This document shows, piece by piece, positions 1 through 8,404 of a DNA stretch of 23,347 nucleotides. Below the pieces are notes generated by a model that ran no database searches, was not told where the DNA came from, and saw nothing but the letters and a program-made list of their open reading frames with translations. This DNA is from Candidatus Onthoplasma faecigallinarum (GTDB taxonomy: Bacteria; Bacillota; Clostridia; Christensenellales; UBA1242): positions 1 through 23,347 of the forward strand of contig DVMB01000069.1 in the NCBI GenBank assembly GCA_018715225.1. Direction: 5' to 3'. The translations under genes and the position numbers were made by a program. Within the stretch, counting starts at the first letter, position 1. Each line of letters opens with the position of its first letter.

Positions 1-122
1 TAGTTGATTTTAATTTTTTAACTTGTTATTATTATGTCATAAATTAGCATAAAATATTGTTTTATGGTATTTATTCTAATTTATAGAATACTTAAAATGA
101 ATTTTATGTAACAGGGGGTTAT

Positions 123-422
123 ATGAGTACATTATTAGTAGATTTTGGAACTGGTATTGGTTGGCTTGAGACTATTTTGAACGCAATAATTAATATTATC
201 AATCCTATTTTGATCTTGGTCGCCGTTGCTGGTATTGTCTACGCAATAGTTGTAGGTGTCAAATTTGCTAAGGCTGACGAGAAGAATGAACGTGATGAAG
301 CTAAACAAAAATTGATCTATGTTATCGTTGGTATCGTGGTAACAGGTCTTTTGATAGCATTGTTCTACTACTTGGCTTACAATATGAGTGATATAATGGC
401 TGGCGTTAATAGTTGGTGGTAA
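123..422 (+). CDS. VirB2/TrbC-like pilin-type conjugation protein
   Basis: This 99-residue protein has the layout of a VirB2/TrbC-type major pilin subunit. There are two long hydrophobic segments (about residues 18-47 and 66-90) separated by a short highly charged cytoplasmic loop (residues 48-65, rich in Lys, Glu, Asp and Arg), and a short Trp-Trp C-terminus. No cleavable signal peptide is evident. The start is supported by a GGGGG Shine-Dalgarno tract at 114-118, 4 nt before the ATG. It is the first gene of a block that continues with VirB6-like and VirB4-like proteins, which is the main reason for the pilin call. The layout resembles the pilin-like, polytopic and ATPase families named after Mycoplasma bovis ICE genes (Mbov_0395, 0396, 0397), recalled from family knowledge and not searched. 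A terminator directly follows, so the pilin can be made in excess over the rest. Alternative: an unrelated two-span membrane protein. Confidence 0.72.
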   Translation: MSTLLVDFGTGIGWLETILNAIINIINPILILVAVAGIVYAIVVGVKFAKADEKNERDEAKQKLIYVIVGIVVTGLLIALFYYLAYNMSDIMAGVNSWW

Positions 423-447
423 GATTGACGTTAAAACGTTTAATGAG

Positions 448-473
448 ATGAGAGCGGATGCTCTCATTTTTTT
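448..473 (+). terminator. Intrinsic terminator after the pilin gene
   Basis: An 8-bp perfect stem (ATGAGAGC, 448-455, with GCTCTCAT, 460-467) closes a GGAT loop and is followed by an uninterrupted T run to 473. It lies 26 nt after the pilin stop codon and separates the pilin transcript from the downstream secretion genes. Confidence 0.85.
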
Positions 474-559
474 ACTATATGAAAATGTGTTTCTTTTTGC
501 TAGAGGACAATAAACGCAGGAGAATTACAAAACTAAAGCAAAGTAATTTGTAAATTTGT

Positions 560-588
560 TTGTTAAATAATGCCTTTTTTGTTATAAT
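560..588 (+). promoter_or_regulatory. SigA-type promoter for the acidic membrane protein gene
   Basis: TTGTTA (560-565) and a perfect TATAAT (583-588) are separated by exactly 17 nt. Transcription would start near 595. That leaves a leader of only about 14 nt, occupied almost wholly by the AGGAGGGAG ribosome binding site before the ATG at 609. Confidence 0.8.
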
Positions 589-608
589 AACTCTAAATAG
601 GAGGGAGT

Positions 609-2138
609 ATGGCTGAAAATAATGAAAACGAAGATCAAGACATAGAAGATATAGCAGACGATTCAACTGACTCCCAGGAGTTATATGAGGATGAAGAGGC
701 AGAGGACGAAGATCTAGAAGATAGCGAAGCTGACGATGACGACGATGATGATGAGGACGAAGAAGATGATGACGAGGAAGGCGAGGCTAAACTAGAGAAA
801 AAAGCGGAAGAAAAGGTCTTAAAAAACAAAGTCAAAAGAATCAAAAGACGTGTGGCACGTTCGATATTTCCTATATTAAAGATAGATGAGAGGAGGACAA
901 TCTCCCAAGCAAGAAAAAAATATCCAAAAGATGTGGCGGACATAGAACAACTGATAAAGGCGAAATGGCAAAATATTTTACGCAACGGGCTGGCAGGAGG
1001 GTCGTCTTTAGTGGGGCTATTGTTTTTCCTTGGTATTATTCTTATAATAGTACTTGCAATCGCTGCCGTGTTTGATTTAATGTTCGGTTGGCTAAATCAG
1101 GGAGGAGACGAAGGTATGTCCACTCAATTCGGCGTGAATGGCGAAGATTTTTATGGGTGTAGGGTGGTCTATACAGATGATGAACAATCAAAGCTTGATA
1201 TTGTTAGAGATTATGTAGGCGTAGTCCAGGCGTCCGTAACATTGCTAGAAGAAAACAATGCAAACCTTGATATAACTATCGAATTACCTAGCGAAGAATA
1301 TGACTATAACAATTTTGACGAAAACACTTTTGCGAGCGAATATGCAGATTTGTACGGGCTACTCACTCTCATGGTTGATGATGTATATAGTTATGACCAA
1401 ACCGAAGAAATTGCGGAGACTACTTTTGATGAAAAACTTGATGCGATAAAATATTTTGGCTTTGATAATACCTTGTCAACCACTATAGCGGAGACAATCT
1501 CTAGTTATATCAACGACAATGATATGTATGCGTCCATCGATGAGGAAAATCCAGTCGATTCGTCTATTGAGCAAGTGATTGTGGATACCATAGGTTCGTT
1601 GTTTACGGAGGAAAAGTACAATATCAGGACAGAAAAGATATATCTAAAAGATTATATCTTCGCTGACAGCGAAAGCATGATGGAAAATATCGCTGAAGAA
1701 AATTATATTGCCATGATATTCATGCCGAAAACTGATGTGCACTTCAATTACTTTTCGTTTATTGTAAGCAATATAGATTTTGACAATTTCAATATGTATG
1801 TGTCTAGATCGGGCGGGCAAGTCATACTGACGGGTACGCAATGGTCGAGTGAAAGTGAAGAGGGAGTGGATTCTTATCTATTTGAATCTAGCCAAAATTT
1901 GATTGTGCCAGCACCTACTTTTACAAATATTGATACCACAAATTTGAATCTATTATCGCAAGGCGTCTCAACATATGAACTGTTGAAGATAGAAGAGGCT
2001 GATTATTCAATTTATCTGGAATCAATCACTGATGAGCAGGGGAATAATGTCCTTACTTGGAAGGACGGAGATGTAACAGTGAGATTTGAAAGCGAGCAAC
2101 CATTTTACTTCGCAGAATTTGAAACCGATTGGAGTTAA
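609..2138 (+). CDS. Single-pass membrane protein with extreme acidic N-terminus, secretion-cluster associated
   Basis: This 509-residue protein matches no family I can name. Residues 2-59 are almost entirely Asp and Glu, including a run of seven Asp at 42-48. Residues 61-125 then swing to strongly basic (KNKVKRIKRR region), followed by one membrane span at about 131-158. By the positive-inside rule the acidic and basic parts are cytoplasmic and residues 160-509 lie outside. The outer part is again acidic, rich in Tyr, Asn and Asp, and ends close to a short aromatic tail. No lipobox, Zn or transglycosylase motif is visible. Its place between the pilin and the VirB6-like gene suggests a structural or assembly part of the same machine, perhaps in the role of VirB8 or VirB10; that is inference from position only. 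The start is fixed by AGGAGGGAG just upstream. It has its own promoter and terminator. Confidence 0.75.
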   Translation: MAENNENEDQDIEDIADDSTDSQELYEDEEAEDEDLEDSEADDDDDDDEDEEDDDEEGEAKLEKKAEEKVLKNKVKRIKRRVARSIFPILKIDERRTISQARKKYPKDVADIEQLIKAKWQNILRNGLAGGSSLVGLLFFLGIILIIVLAIAAVFDLMFGWLNQGGDEGMSTQFGVNGEDFYGCRVVYTDDEQSKLDIVRDYVGVVQASVTLLEENNANLDITIELPSEEYDYNNFDENTFASEYADLYGLLTLMVDDVYSYDQTEEIAETTFDEKLDAIKYFGFDNTLSTTIAETISSYINDNDMYASIDEENPVDSSIEQVIVDTIGSLFTEEKYNIRTEKIYLKDYIFADSESMMENIAEENYIAMIFMPKTDVHFNYFSFIVSNIDFDNFNMYVSRSGGQVILTGTQWSSESEEGVDSYLFESSQNLIVPAPTFTNIDTTNLNLLSQGVSTYELLKIEEADYSIYLESITDEQGNNVLTWKDGDVTVRFESEQPFYFAEFETDWS

Positions 2139-2152
2139 AAAGAAAAAAATAT

Positions 2153-2187
2153 AAATAGGGTTAAAATTCGATTTAATCCTATTTTTT
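2153..2187 (+). terminator. Intrinsic terminator after the acidic membrane protein gene
   Basis: A 13-bp stem (AAATAGGGTTAAA, 2153-2165, against TTTAATCCTATTT, 2172-2184, with one G-T wobble) closes the loop ATTCGA and runs into a T tract. It lies 14 nt after the stop codon at 2138. Confidence 0.8.
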
Positions 2188-2302
2188 AGATTTTCATTTT
2201 TTATATGACATTTTATTAATATGGAGAATTGAATTTTATTTTACGCATTGTTGAGGTAATAGTTTTGGGGTAATATTAGTTTGAAAATTTTGTAAGTTTT
2301 AT

Positions 2303-2331
2303 TTGATTAATTTGTTATTTTAGTATATAAT
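2303..2331 (+). promoter_or_regulatory. SigA-type promoter for the VirB6-like/VirB4 pair
   Basis: TTGATT (2303-2308) and a perfect TATAAT (2326-2331) are 17 nt apart. The predicted start near 2338 gives a leader of about 30 nt carrying AAGGAGAAG before the ATG at 2368. The 12-nt gap to the next gene implies that it drives both genes. Confidence 0.78.
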
Positions 2332-2367
2332 ATCAATAAATATTTATTTAACACAAGGAGAAGTTTA

Positions 2368-4599
2368 ATGATAGAGACAGTTCTTGGGTTTATTGGACAA
2401 ATACTTTATCCATTATTCGGTATTATATTTTATCTTATTGATATGTTGCAGGCTATATTTTTCGCCTTCGCAGGAATCAACGATGTCTTATATGATGGAA
2501 CGACCATAGGCTCTGGAAATACTGGAGATGTGAACGACAATGGGTTGATATTCTATCTATTGAATTCGACTGTCGTAAGAAATGCAATGTATTCAATCGT
2601 TCTTCTCGCTGTTGTGTTGATTATCATATTCACAGTCATGGCTTTCTTGAAAAATATTTATGCAGACAAGCCGAAATCATGGAAAGAGATTTTAGGTTCT
2701 GCGATCAAAGGTATCGCCAATTTCTTCATTATACCTGTAATGTGTCTACTAGGAGTATGGCTAGGGAACATCTTGTTGGTGGCGATCAATGGAGCGACCT
2801 CTGCCACTAATACTATGAATCTCTCTCGGCAACTGTTTATCACATCGTCGTATAATGCGAACAGGGTAAGGTCGGGCGATCTGTATGGAGATTCTATCAG
2901 TGAAGAGGAAGCGACCGAGATCCAAGCCTTTTGCGCTCAATATGGCGTATCAGTTGATCTACCATCCGACCCGAATGGAGACACGAATCTAGAATATTAT
3001 GCAGGCAAGATAGACGAGGTCTATGCTATGGCGAATGGTCCAGATATTACGTTTACTTATACATCTGTATCTAGATATTATGATCTAATGGGGATAAACT
3101 ATATTTTGCTGGCTGGTGGCGGAATATTTATCCTGTACATATTGGTAAATATTGCTTTCATGATGATCAAGCGTATGATTATGATACTGATCCTATTTAT
3201 CATCAGCCCTGCAATATGTGCGATGTATCCGCTGGACGATGGAAGTAAGGTAAAATCTTGGAAAGAGTCATTCATCAAACAATTTTTAAGTGCCTTTTCT
3301 GCAGTGGCGGCAATGAATTTGTTCTTCTGCATTTCGCCATTGATTCAAAATATTGGGATCCCAGGGCTCAATGACCTAATGGGTCTATTACCTCTGTTGT
3401 TGACAATAGCGGGCTTGTATGTCGTGAAAGATTTGATCACATTGATCAATAGTTTTATTGGTGGAGAAACAGCATTTGATGATTCACTTGCTAAATCTGT
3501 TCGTGGTAGAATTGACTTCAAGAAAAGGGCACAAAAAGTGGCGAAGGTCGTTGGTGGAGCATTTGGTGCTGGTGCTGGTGCTTATAAGAATGCTAGAGCA
3601 AGAGGTGAAGGAAGAGCGTCATCATTCTTCAAAGGATTCCTTGGCGGGACAGCTGGAGATTTGGGCAGACAACTCGACGATGCTTCAAAAAACTGGGGTC
3701 TAGGACTCCGTGGAGCAGTCAGTTCCGCTTACAAAAAGGGAATGGAAAGTTGGGGCGAGAAACCAAAAGACACTTTTATTGATGAAGCAAACAAAAGACG
3801 TGAAGCTAAAATTAGGGAGGCAGAAGCACTAAGCACATTGTCCAAAGGTCAATCAAAGATGTCTGGACATGAAAATGATAAAAATGTTAAAACCGCCACA
3901 CGTACTTTTGGAGAAGATATTGTTAATGCTGCTACAGAAGTTGCAACAGCTCCAGCATTAGCGGCTGCTAGGACTGCTTTATCAAAAGCAACCATGGGAA
4001 CTACAGCTTATGCTCAGCAGCAACGAAAAGTTGAAATTTTAGATAAGTATTCAGGAGTAAGCGGATCTCAAGTACAAGCTGAGATGACGTCGATTGGCTC
4101 ACTAGCTAAGACGCAAGGGGGCTTCAAAAAAGCAATAAACGATATTAATAGTATGTTAAGTGCTGAATCTGCGGATACTCAATATAGGATGAAAAATAAC
4201 TACAAATTTTCTGAAGATCAAATCAATGCTGAAACTGATGCAAGTAAAAGAGATAATATGCTTGCTATTAACAAAAAGGTAGATGAATATGCTCAAAAAG
4301 TGGCAGAAAGAGATTCACTTGGCAATCAGTTGATATCTGCTTTTGAAGACCTGAAAAGCAATACATATAATGAACAAATTTCTGCTTCTATAGATGATAG
4401 TTTGATTGATGGTATCAAGCAGGCTATGGAAACCAATAATCTTACTAGTGCTAATCAATCTACACAAATGGTTAACGTGTTAACATCAATAAAAGACAGT
4501 ATCAACAAAGGAGTAAATGCTCAACTGACTACTGCAGACGGAATGAAGAAAGTTGCGGCTAATACGGCGAGCAAAAAACCAAGTAAAGATTCAAAATAA
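2368..4599 (+). CDS. VirB6/TrbL-like polytopic channel protein with long cytoplasmic tail
   Basis: This 743-residue protein has two parts. Residues 1-362 are a polytopic membrane domain with about seven spans (near 8-36, 75-95, 113-141, 244-266, 268-288, 310-332 and 337-360) and one large loop of about 100 residues (142-240). This is the architecture of VirB6/TrbL inner-membrane channel subunits. Residues 365-743 are hydrophilic: a Gly/Ala-rich basic stretch near 393-425, then a Lys-, Ser-, Ala- and Gln-rich region with probable coiled coils and no Cys. Long hydrophilic C-terminal tails occur in Gram-positive VirB6-like proteins. The start is set by AAGGAG upstream. The adjacent VirB4 ATPase 12 nt downstream is the strongest contextual support. 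Codon choice in the last 270 codons looks more T/A-ending than in the membrane domain. I see no sequence signature that identifies a named subfamily. Confidence 0.75.
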   Translation: MIETVLGFIGQILYPLFGIIFYLIDMLQAIFFAFAGINDVLYDGTTIGSGNTGDVNDNGLIFYLLNSTVVRNAMYSIVLLAVVLIIIFTVMAFLKNIYADKPKSWKEILGSAIKGIANFFIIPVMCLLGVWLGNILLVAINGATSATNTMNLSRQLFITSSYNANRVRSGDLYGDSISEEEATEIQAFCAQYGVSVDLPSDPNGDTNLEYYAGKIDEVYAMANGPDITFTYTSVSRYYDLMGINYILLAGGGIFILYILVNIAFMMIKRMIMILILFIISPAICAMYPLDDGSKVKSWKESFIKQFLSAFSAVAAMNLFFCISPLIQNIGIPGLNDLMGLLPLLLTIAGLYVVKDLITLINSFIGGETAFDDSLAKSVRGRIDFKKRAQKVAKVVGGAFGAGAGAYKNARARGEGRASSFFKGFLGGTAGDLGRQLDDASKNWGLGLRGAVSSAYKKGMESWGEKPKDTFIDEANKRREAKIREAEALSTLSKGQSKMSGHENDKNVKTATRTFGEDIVNAATEVATAPALAAARTALSKATMGTTAYAQQQRKVEILDKYSGVSGSQVQAEMTSIGSLAKTQGGFKKAINDINSMLSAESADTQYRMKNNYKFSEDQINAETDASKRDNMLAINKKVDEYAQKVAERDSLGNQLISAFEDLKSNTYNEQISASIDDSLIDGIKQAMETNNLTSANQSTQMVNVLTSIKDSINKGVNAQLTTADGMKKVAANTASKKPSKDSK

Positions 4600-4611
4600 A
4601 AAAGGGGTAAA

Positions 4612-7356
4612 ATGATTAGATATATTCCTGGTAAAACTAGGGTTAAAACTGAATTTTTCAAAAATATAACTTTTGGAGACATAATTCTGGCGATAGTATG
4701 TTTGATTTTTGCCATCGTCATTGTGGCTAGTAACCTGTTTAGAATAGGAGGGGTAGACTACCGCTGGTATGCATTGATAGGTTGGCTTGCAATCAGTGTT
4801 GTATTCTACCTGCCTATTGATGAGGGTTTGAGGCTATATAGTTCGATTATCTTAATTATTCGTTTTGCTGCCTTCCCTAAAAAATATATCAAGAACAAGA
4901 AAAAACGTGGGTATAAACCTATGGAAAAATTGACTCCATTCTTCAATATTGAAGTGGGTAAATTTATAAATTTTGGAGACTATGCAGGTATTGTAATTGA
5001 GATGCACCCTGTCGCTATGGACTTGATGCAAGAGCCTGCTCAGGACTCGTTGATTAGGACATTCAGCAAGGCGTTGAAACGTATCTCGCAATATCAAAGA
5101 GCCAGCATTATCAAGACAGTCAAACCGATGCGTTTTGATATATTCCTGAAAAACGATGACGAAAAATACAGCCTATTAAACGAATTATACGAATCTGGGC
5201 ATTACACAATGGCGGAAATGGACGCACGTTCGCTTATCTTTAGAGAGCGTGTAGATAGACTTAATAACGCTATTAAAGCTGAGCCAATATTGCAAAATCA
5301 TTTTTACCTTGTAATATATGGTAACGACAAAGTCAGCCTTGAAGATACGGCTATTGGTATAGTCAATGATCTTGGGACTGGGCAATACACGATCAGTGCA
5401 GAAATTTTGATGGAAAATGATTTGATCAGTTTCTTGAAATCTAACTATCAGTCTACATTCTTCGAAAAAGATATTGAGGGGCTCGCTCCTAGCCAAGTCA
5501 ACAACTGGATAATGCCAGAGAAGATTGAGTTCAAAGTTGGGCGTGTGGAGATGGACAAACGTCCGTACAAGCAAATGGTAATTTCGAATTATCCGCTTGA
5601 AGTCGGCAATGGTTGGGCTTATCCAATATTCAATCAAGAGGGTACTCGTGTCATTATGAACATCATGCCGGTAGATAAGGAAAAGGGAGAAAAAACTATC
5701 GACCGTGCCGTGATGGAAAAAGAGTCGAAACTGGATAGGACCTTCCGTTCGAGTGAGATCATTGAAAAAGAAGCGGATATTGAATCGCTGCAAACCTTGC
5801 TTAGAGATTTGAAGACAAACAACGAACAACTTTACGATATATCTATCCACTTGAGAGTGGAGGAGAGAAACAGAAAAGAAGTTAGAAATGTGTTGAAACA
5901 ATACGGGTTCAAATATTCGGACCTTTTTGGACGTCAGGTGGATGCGTTTGTGTCTTCTAGTGTGAACAGAATAGATACATTGAAACATTTCTATAGAAGT
6001 ATGCCTTCTACTACTATCGCAGCATCTTTCCCAATGGTTGACTCTATTATGCAGGACCCAGCAGGCTTCTGCATTGGAGAATCTACTTCCAGCGGGTATC
6101 CTGTGTTTATAGATTTCTTTACCAGGGACTCAAGGAAAGGGCGTATCAATTCGAACATGATGGTCATTGGTAAATCTGGTTCGGGTAAATCATATGCTAC
6201 TAAAGCGATTTTGACGAATTTAGCTGCGGATAGAACGAAAATGTTTATCCTCGACCCAGAACAAGAATATGATGTTATGACGAAAAACCTAGGAGGTAAA
6301 GTCATTGACGTCGGTACTAATAAATCTGGTATTCTTAATCCGTTCCACATCATGGCAGCGCTGGAAGATTTGGACGCAGCGACCGAAGATGAGGAAGATA
6401 TCGACAACAAGAGCATTGATGAACTTGTAGATAAGGGTAGCAACAAAACATTCTTTACGCACTTGCAGTTCTTGGAACAATTCTTTAGAGCGATTTTGGA
6501 GGGTATCAGTTCGGACGCTTTTGAAACTTTGAATACTTTGGTCGTAGAATTATACAACAGCAAGGGTATCAACGAAAAAACAAATATCGGTAAACTAAAA
6601 GCAGAAGATTATCCTATATTCGATGACTTGTTTGCTTTGATCAAGAAAAAATTGAAGACAGTCAAAGATGCTTTCTATAGAAACAACCTCTTAATTTTGG
6701 AAACATATATTCAAAAATTCGCAACAGGGGGAAGAAACTCCGACTTATGGAATGGTCCAACATCAATTTTGACAGACGAAAACTTGATTACCTTCAACTT
6801 CCAGACTTTGTTTGCTAGTAAAAATAATAAACTTGCGAATGCTCAAATGTTGTTGGTATTCAAATATCTAAACAACGAAATCATCAACAACAAACGTTTT
6901 AACGAACAATATTATCAAAGAACAGGCAAAGATATCAAACGTCAGGTAGTCATTGCCGTCGACGAAGCACACATGTTCATTGACCCAGACAGCCCGGTTG
7001 CATTGAACTTTATGGCTGAGATGGCTAAACGTATCCGTAAATATCAAGGTATGCAGATAGTTATTACACAGAATATCAAAGACTTCTTGGGAACGCCTGA
7101 AATTCAACGTAGGTCAGCAGCTATTATTAACGCCTGTCAATATAGTATGATTTTGCAGTTGGCTCCTAACGATATGGCCGATTTGTTGGAACTATACAAA
7201 TCTGCAGGTGGTATTAATGCTAGAGAACAGGAAGGTATCGTTACCGCTCCACGTGGTACGGCATTCTTCATCACTGGACCTATGGATCGTTCGTTCATCA
7301 ACATTATTGCGTTTGATAATGTTCGTGAAATCATGGGCGAAGGCAGAAGCAGATAG
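4612..7356 (+). CDS. virB4: VirB4-family secretion ATPase with N-terminal VirB3/PrgI-like membrane spans
   Basis: This 914-residue protein is a VirB4/TraC/TrbE-family ATPase, the energy source for pilus assembly and substrate transfer. Residues 520-527 are a Walker A loop (GKSGSGKS). The Walker B acidic pair Asp784-Glu785 follows a beta strand (VVIAVDE), and an ITQN sensor-like motif lies near 818. The region of about 90-500 corresponds to the family's N-terminal domain. Ahead of it are two membrane spans (about residues 20-44 and 51-70), which the ATPase itself does not need; they resemble the small VirB3/PrgI subunit fused in front. The GGGG ribosome site and 12-nt spacing to the VirB6-like gene indicate co-transcription and matched expression. 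A separate VirD4/TcpA coupling ATPase, which would have its own Walker motifs, is not present in this window. The family assignment is firm; the fused VirB3 reading is inference. Confidence 0.92.
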   Translation: MIRYIPGKTRVKTEFFKNITFGDIILAIVCLIFAIVIVASNLFRIGGVDYRWYALIGWLAISVVFYLPIDEGLRLYSSIILIIRFAAFPKKYIKNKKKRGYKPMEKLTPFFNIEVGKFINFGDYAGIVIEMHPVAMDLMQEPAQDSLIRTFSKALKRISQYQRASIIKTVKPMRFDIFLKNDDEKYSLLNELYESGHYTMAEMDARSLIFRERVDRLNNAIKAEPILQNHFYLVIYGNDKVSLEDTAIGIVNDLGTGQYTISAEILMENDLISFLKSNYQSTFFEKDIEGLAPSQVNNWIMPEKIEFKVGRVEMDKRPYKQMVISNYPLEVGNGWAYPIFNQEGTRVIMNIMPVDKEKGEKTIDRAVMEKESKLDRTFRSSEIIEKEADIESLQTLLRDLKTNNEQLYDISIHLRVEERNRKEVRNVLKQYGFKYSDLFGRQVDAFVSSSVNRIDTLKHFYRSMPSTTIAASFPMVDSIMQDPAGFCIGESTSSGYPVFIDFFTRDSRKGRINSNMMVIGKSGSGKSYATKAILTNLAADRTKMFILDPEQEYDVMTKNLGGKVIDVGTNKSGILNPFHIMAALEDLDAATEDEEDIDNKSIDELVDKGSNKTFFTHLQFLEQFFRAILEGISSDAFETLNTLVVELYNSKGINEKTNIGKLKAEDYPIFDDLFALIKKKLKTVKDAFYRNNLLILETYIQKFATGGRNSDLWNGPTSILTDENLITFNFQTLFASKNNKLANAQMLLVFKYLNNEIINNKRFNEQYYQRTGKDIKRQVVIAVDEAHMFIDPDSPVALNFMAEMAKRIRKYQGMQIVITQNIKDFLGTPEIQRRSAAIINACQYSMILQLAPNDMADLLELYKSAGGINAREQEGIVTAPRGTAFFITGPMDRSFINIIAFDNVREIMGEGRSR

Positions 7357-7391
7357 GCTTCAACGTTTTTAAAAATAGAGCAAATAAAAAT

Positions 7392-7426
7392 AAAGAATGA
7401 TGTATATCTAAACATCATTCTTTTTG
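7392..7426. terminator. Bidirectional terminator closing the secretion block
   Basis: A perfect 12-bp stem (AAAGAATGATGT, 7392-7403, with ACATCATTCTTT, 7412-7423) closes an 8-nt loop. It is flanked by T's on the right and A-rich sequence on the left, so it can stop the VirB4 transcript on + and the methyltransferase remnant on -. Confidence 0.87.
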
Positions 7427-7487
7427 TTTAATAAAATTATTAGAGTTTTGTTTTTAAATAATTGTATTCATGAGTCTAGAAAGAATT

Positions 7488-8184
7488 TTACATTTTTAAA
7501 CTTTCATTATTGGTGGCAACAAAGCCACAATCATGTTTTTCAATAGAGACCTCACTTGAAATGTTTGCCAAATACTTGTACCATTCTAAAAATGTTTTAA
7601 AACTCTCTCCGTTCAAACCCTGGTGTGGAGCAGCACAAAGGTTTATATCAAAGGGCTTATTGTATTTTAAAGATTGTCGTATAATGTGTTCAGTTGCATC
7701 GCAGGGCTCAAGACCAACGATCAAATCAAACTTTTCGATGTCTGTGCCAATTTCATTTTCAGCATATTCATCACATTTAAACAATTTTTTTACGGCGACT
7801 ATTTTTGATTTTTTTAATATCTCATTTTTTAGGCGAATGTTTGTATCCATCGCTGTTACTATGCCTCCCTGCTTAGCAATAGATTTCGACAACGAACATA
7901 TTCTTCCTGCTCCTACATCTAATACATTTACATTTTTTAAGCCGTTGTATTTATTTATTAAATATTGTATAAAAGTTTGCTCTCTTGGCTCGCTATTTAT
8001 AAGTTTTCTTTGTACTAAAAAATCATACACTTCATCGTCTATGGTGAGACGTTTATGATCGAGATAATCTTGTAATCCTATTAAAAATTTTTGTTTTTCT
8101 TGACTGTTTAGTATAAGAGGATTTTCTCTAAGCCAAATATCTGCTTGCTTTTTTCACTATCATTTTTATTATAGTGCTATCCAT
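7488..8184 (-). pseudogene. Class I SAM-dependent methyltransferase, frameshifted near the N-terminus
   Basis: The intact part (from a GTG codon at 8030 to 7488, 180 codons) contains the SAM-binding motif VLDVGAG, an acidic strand end (MDTN), and the motifs LEPCDATEHIIR and CAAPH. These recall Methyltransf_32-like enzymes, with no known substrate. Reading upstream of 8030 the frame stays open and protein-like for about 40 more codons, with no good ribosome site. A perfect AGGAG site (8191-8195) and ATG (8182-8184) exist in another frame and encode MDSTIIKMIVKK. The two frames meet at a run of six A's on the coding strand (8149-8154). Five A's would join them into one protein of about 230 residues. 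I therefore read this as one gene broken by a +1 homopolymer insertion, a recent pseudogene unless slippage or a sequencing error is involved. It has a consensus promoter. Confidence 0.7.
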
Positions 8185-8205
8185 AAATTGCTCCTAGTTG
8201 AAGAT

Positions 8206-8234
8206 AATATAGCACAAAGCGATTAGGCTGTCAA
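8206..8234 (-). promoter_or_regulatory. Consensus SigA promoter of the broken methyltransferase gene
   Basis: On the - strand a perfect TTGACA (8234-8229) and TATATT (8211-8206) are 17 nt apart, with a TGC extended -10. Start near 8199 gives a leader of about 15 nt with AGGAG before the ATG at 8184. The promoter supports the upstream ATG as the true start. Confidence 0.8.
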
Positions 8235-8291
8235 TATACTCGTAAACCAATAACTTCTAGGTAAGGTGGCTATATTTTGTTGATATGAGAA

Positions 8292-8323
8292 GAAAAAACA
8301 CCTTAACTTTTAAGTTAAAGTGT
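8292..8323 (-). terminator. Terminator of the tRNA-Arg transcript
   Basis: Read on the - strand, ACACTTTAACTT and AAGTTAAGGTGT (8323-8298) form a 12-bp stem with one G-U wobble, followed by a T run (8297-8293). It lies about 80 nt past the tRNA 3' end. Confidence 0.75.
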
Positions 8324-8404
8324 ATTAATATTTGTTAGACTAAATTGTTTGATTGTGAGTTAATATTTGTTTTATATTAAGATGTATTCTAAAATCATAT
8401 AAGT

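Noticed and set aside
1..122. Promoter of the pilin gene
   Set aside because: TAGAAT (84-89) and TAAAAT (93-98) resemble -10 boxes, but no -35 lies at a good spacing, so no promoter is called.
635..985. Opposite-strand frame encoding long poly-Ser
   Set aside because: It is the antisense shadow of the Asp/Glu-coding repeat of the acidic membrane protein and has no ribosome site.
5185..5988. Long opposite-strand frame of 267 codons inside virB4
   Set aside because: The sequence has no recognisable domain and lies entirely within the well-supported VirB4 gene.
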